DNA of 6,775 nt, taken from positions 1-6,775 of the forward strand of contig JAJYHI010000096.1 of assembly GCA_021784835.1 (NCBI GenBank), written 5' to 3'. Within the stretch, counting starts at the first letter, position 1. Each line of letters begins with the position of its first letter. This DNA is from a bacterium. GTDB taxonomy: Bacteria > SZUA-79 > Acidulodesulfobacterales > Acidulodesulfobacteraceae. The notes below the pieces were generated by a model. It was not told the origin of the DNA. It made no database searches and saw only the letters and a program-made list of their open reading frames with translations. Shown here piece by piece: positions 6,216 to 6,775 of the stretch. A program made the translations under genes and the position numbers.

Positions 6216-6775
6216 TTATTTTCCTGCCTGGAGTTGGACCTCCGGTTCGGCTTCCAGAACTTTTGCCGATAAGCCGCCGTCGTTTAAAACTATTCTGATA
6301 ATCTCGTTTTCTTTAACCTGCATAACTGATGAAACAACCTTTTTTTCTTCGGAAAAAACTATGCCGTAACCCCTTTTAAGAACGTTATACGGGCTCAATG
6401 AATTCAATGCCTTGCATTCTGTTCCGACTCTGCTTTTATAATTAGCGATAGTTATTTCGGCCGCCCTTCTAAGCCTGCCGGACAGTCCGGTTATATATAA
6501 TTTCCGCTCTTTAAAGACGTTTAACGGGTTTTTCAGCAAAAGTCTTTTACGCAGATGGGAAACATTCAGCATTAATAAATTTATCCTTCCTTCGGCTGAA
6601 TTTTGCAGGCTTTCGGTGAGGTCGTAAACCCTGATTCTTTTATCCTGGATAATTCTTTTTGGAGAAACTTTCTCCATACTTTTAATTAAATTCGACAATT
6701 CGGCTTTTCTGTTTGAAATTAAATTGAGGGTGCCGAGTTTCAACCTGTTTTTTAAGTTTTCAGACTGTTTTACTA
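6216..6775 (-). CDS. xseA: Exodeoxyribonuclease VII large subunit, C-terminal part (5'-partial)
   Basis: XseA is the catalytic subunit of exonuclease VII, which with several XseB subunits degrades single-stranded DNA into short oligonucleotides. The frame stays open to the right edge (last full codon at 6771-6773); a TTG at 6743 is an internal Leu codon, not the start. About 186 codons are seen, from a protein usually 400-450 residues long. The N-terminal OB-fold and the metal-binding nuclease core lie outside the window. What remains is a long, charged helical region, expected to form the coiled coil that binds XseB, and then the diagnostic C-terminal block LSPYNVLKRGYGIV (coded from 6398 down to 6357), followed by a short beta-rich tail reading IRIVLNDGGLSAKVL. 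The gene converges on modC with 9 bases between stops, and xseB is not in the window. Confidence 0.93.
   Translation of the reverse strand, partial: VKQSENLKNRLKLGTLNLISNRKAELSNLIKSMEKVSPKRIIQDKRIRVYDLTESLQNSAEGRINLLMLNVSHLRKRLLLKNPLNVFKERKLYITGLSGRLRRAAEITIANYKSRVGTECKALNSLSPYNVLKRGYGIVFSEEKKVVSSVMQVKENEIIRIVLNDGGLSAKVLEAEPEVQLQAGK

Noticed and set aside
6741..6743. Minus-strand TTG at 6743 as the xseA start
   Set aside because: The frame stays open to the right edge, and a 175-residue product would lack the whole nuclease core.

Overview
The window is AT-rich chromosomal DNA from a Gram-negative (diderm) bacterium. The envelope type shows in the gene content: a TraT-like lipoprotein with a lipobox, a secreted beta-barrel outer-membrane protein ending in Phe, and an inner-membrane MltG. 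The lineage cannot be fixed from sequence alone. The low-GC style with proteobacteria-like housekeeping genes would fit a deltaproteobacterial or Desulfobacterota-type organism, but that is a weak inference. I see no mobile elements, tRNA, rRNA or CRISPR.

Layout, left to right. (1) The 3' nearly-complete part of mltG (endolytic transglycosylase), open at the left edge. (2) A single gene for a TraT-family outer-membrane lipoprotein, closed by a strong palindromic terminator. (3) A regulatory region of about 255 bp carrying two good sigma70-type promoters in tandem. They look like diverged copies of each other, and each has its -10 box between TATATC and GATATA half-sites. (4) An outer-membrane beta-barrel protein of the MetA-like (phenol-degradation 'transporter') family. 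(5) A molybdate/tungstate-type ABC importer: binding protein (ModA-like), permease (ModB-like) and ATPase with C-terminal TOBE-type domain (ModC-like), all on the same strand as the beta-barrel gene. (6) The C-terminal part of xseA (exonuclease VII large subunit) on the minus strand, convergent with the transporter and open at the right edge.

Reading together: genes 4 and 5 could form one oxyanion-uptake unit, with the beta-barrel as the outer-membrane entry, ModA as periplasmic capture, and ModB/ModC as inner-membrane import. The upstream dyads resemble ModE-type operator architecture, which would tie the barrel to molybdate/tungstate control; this is a hypothesis. A hairpin with a T-run between modA and modB could hold permease and ATPase expression below that of the binding protein. 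The ATPase has an unusual Q-loop (Asp for Gln) and an altered signature motif (ISMGQ). The permease and ATPase genes have no visible Shine-Dalgarno, unlike the other three genes whose starts are in the window.
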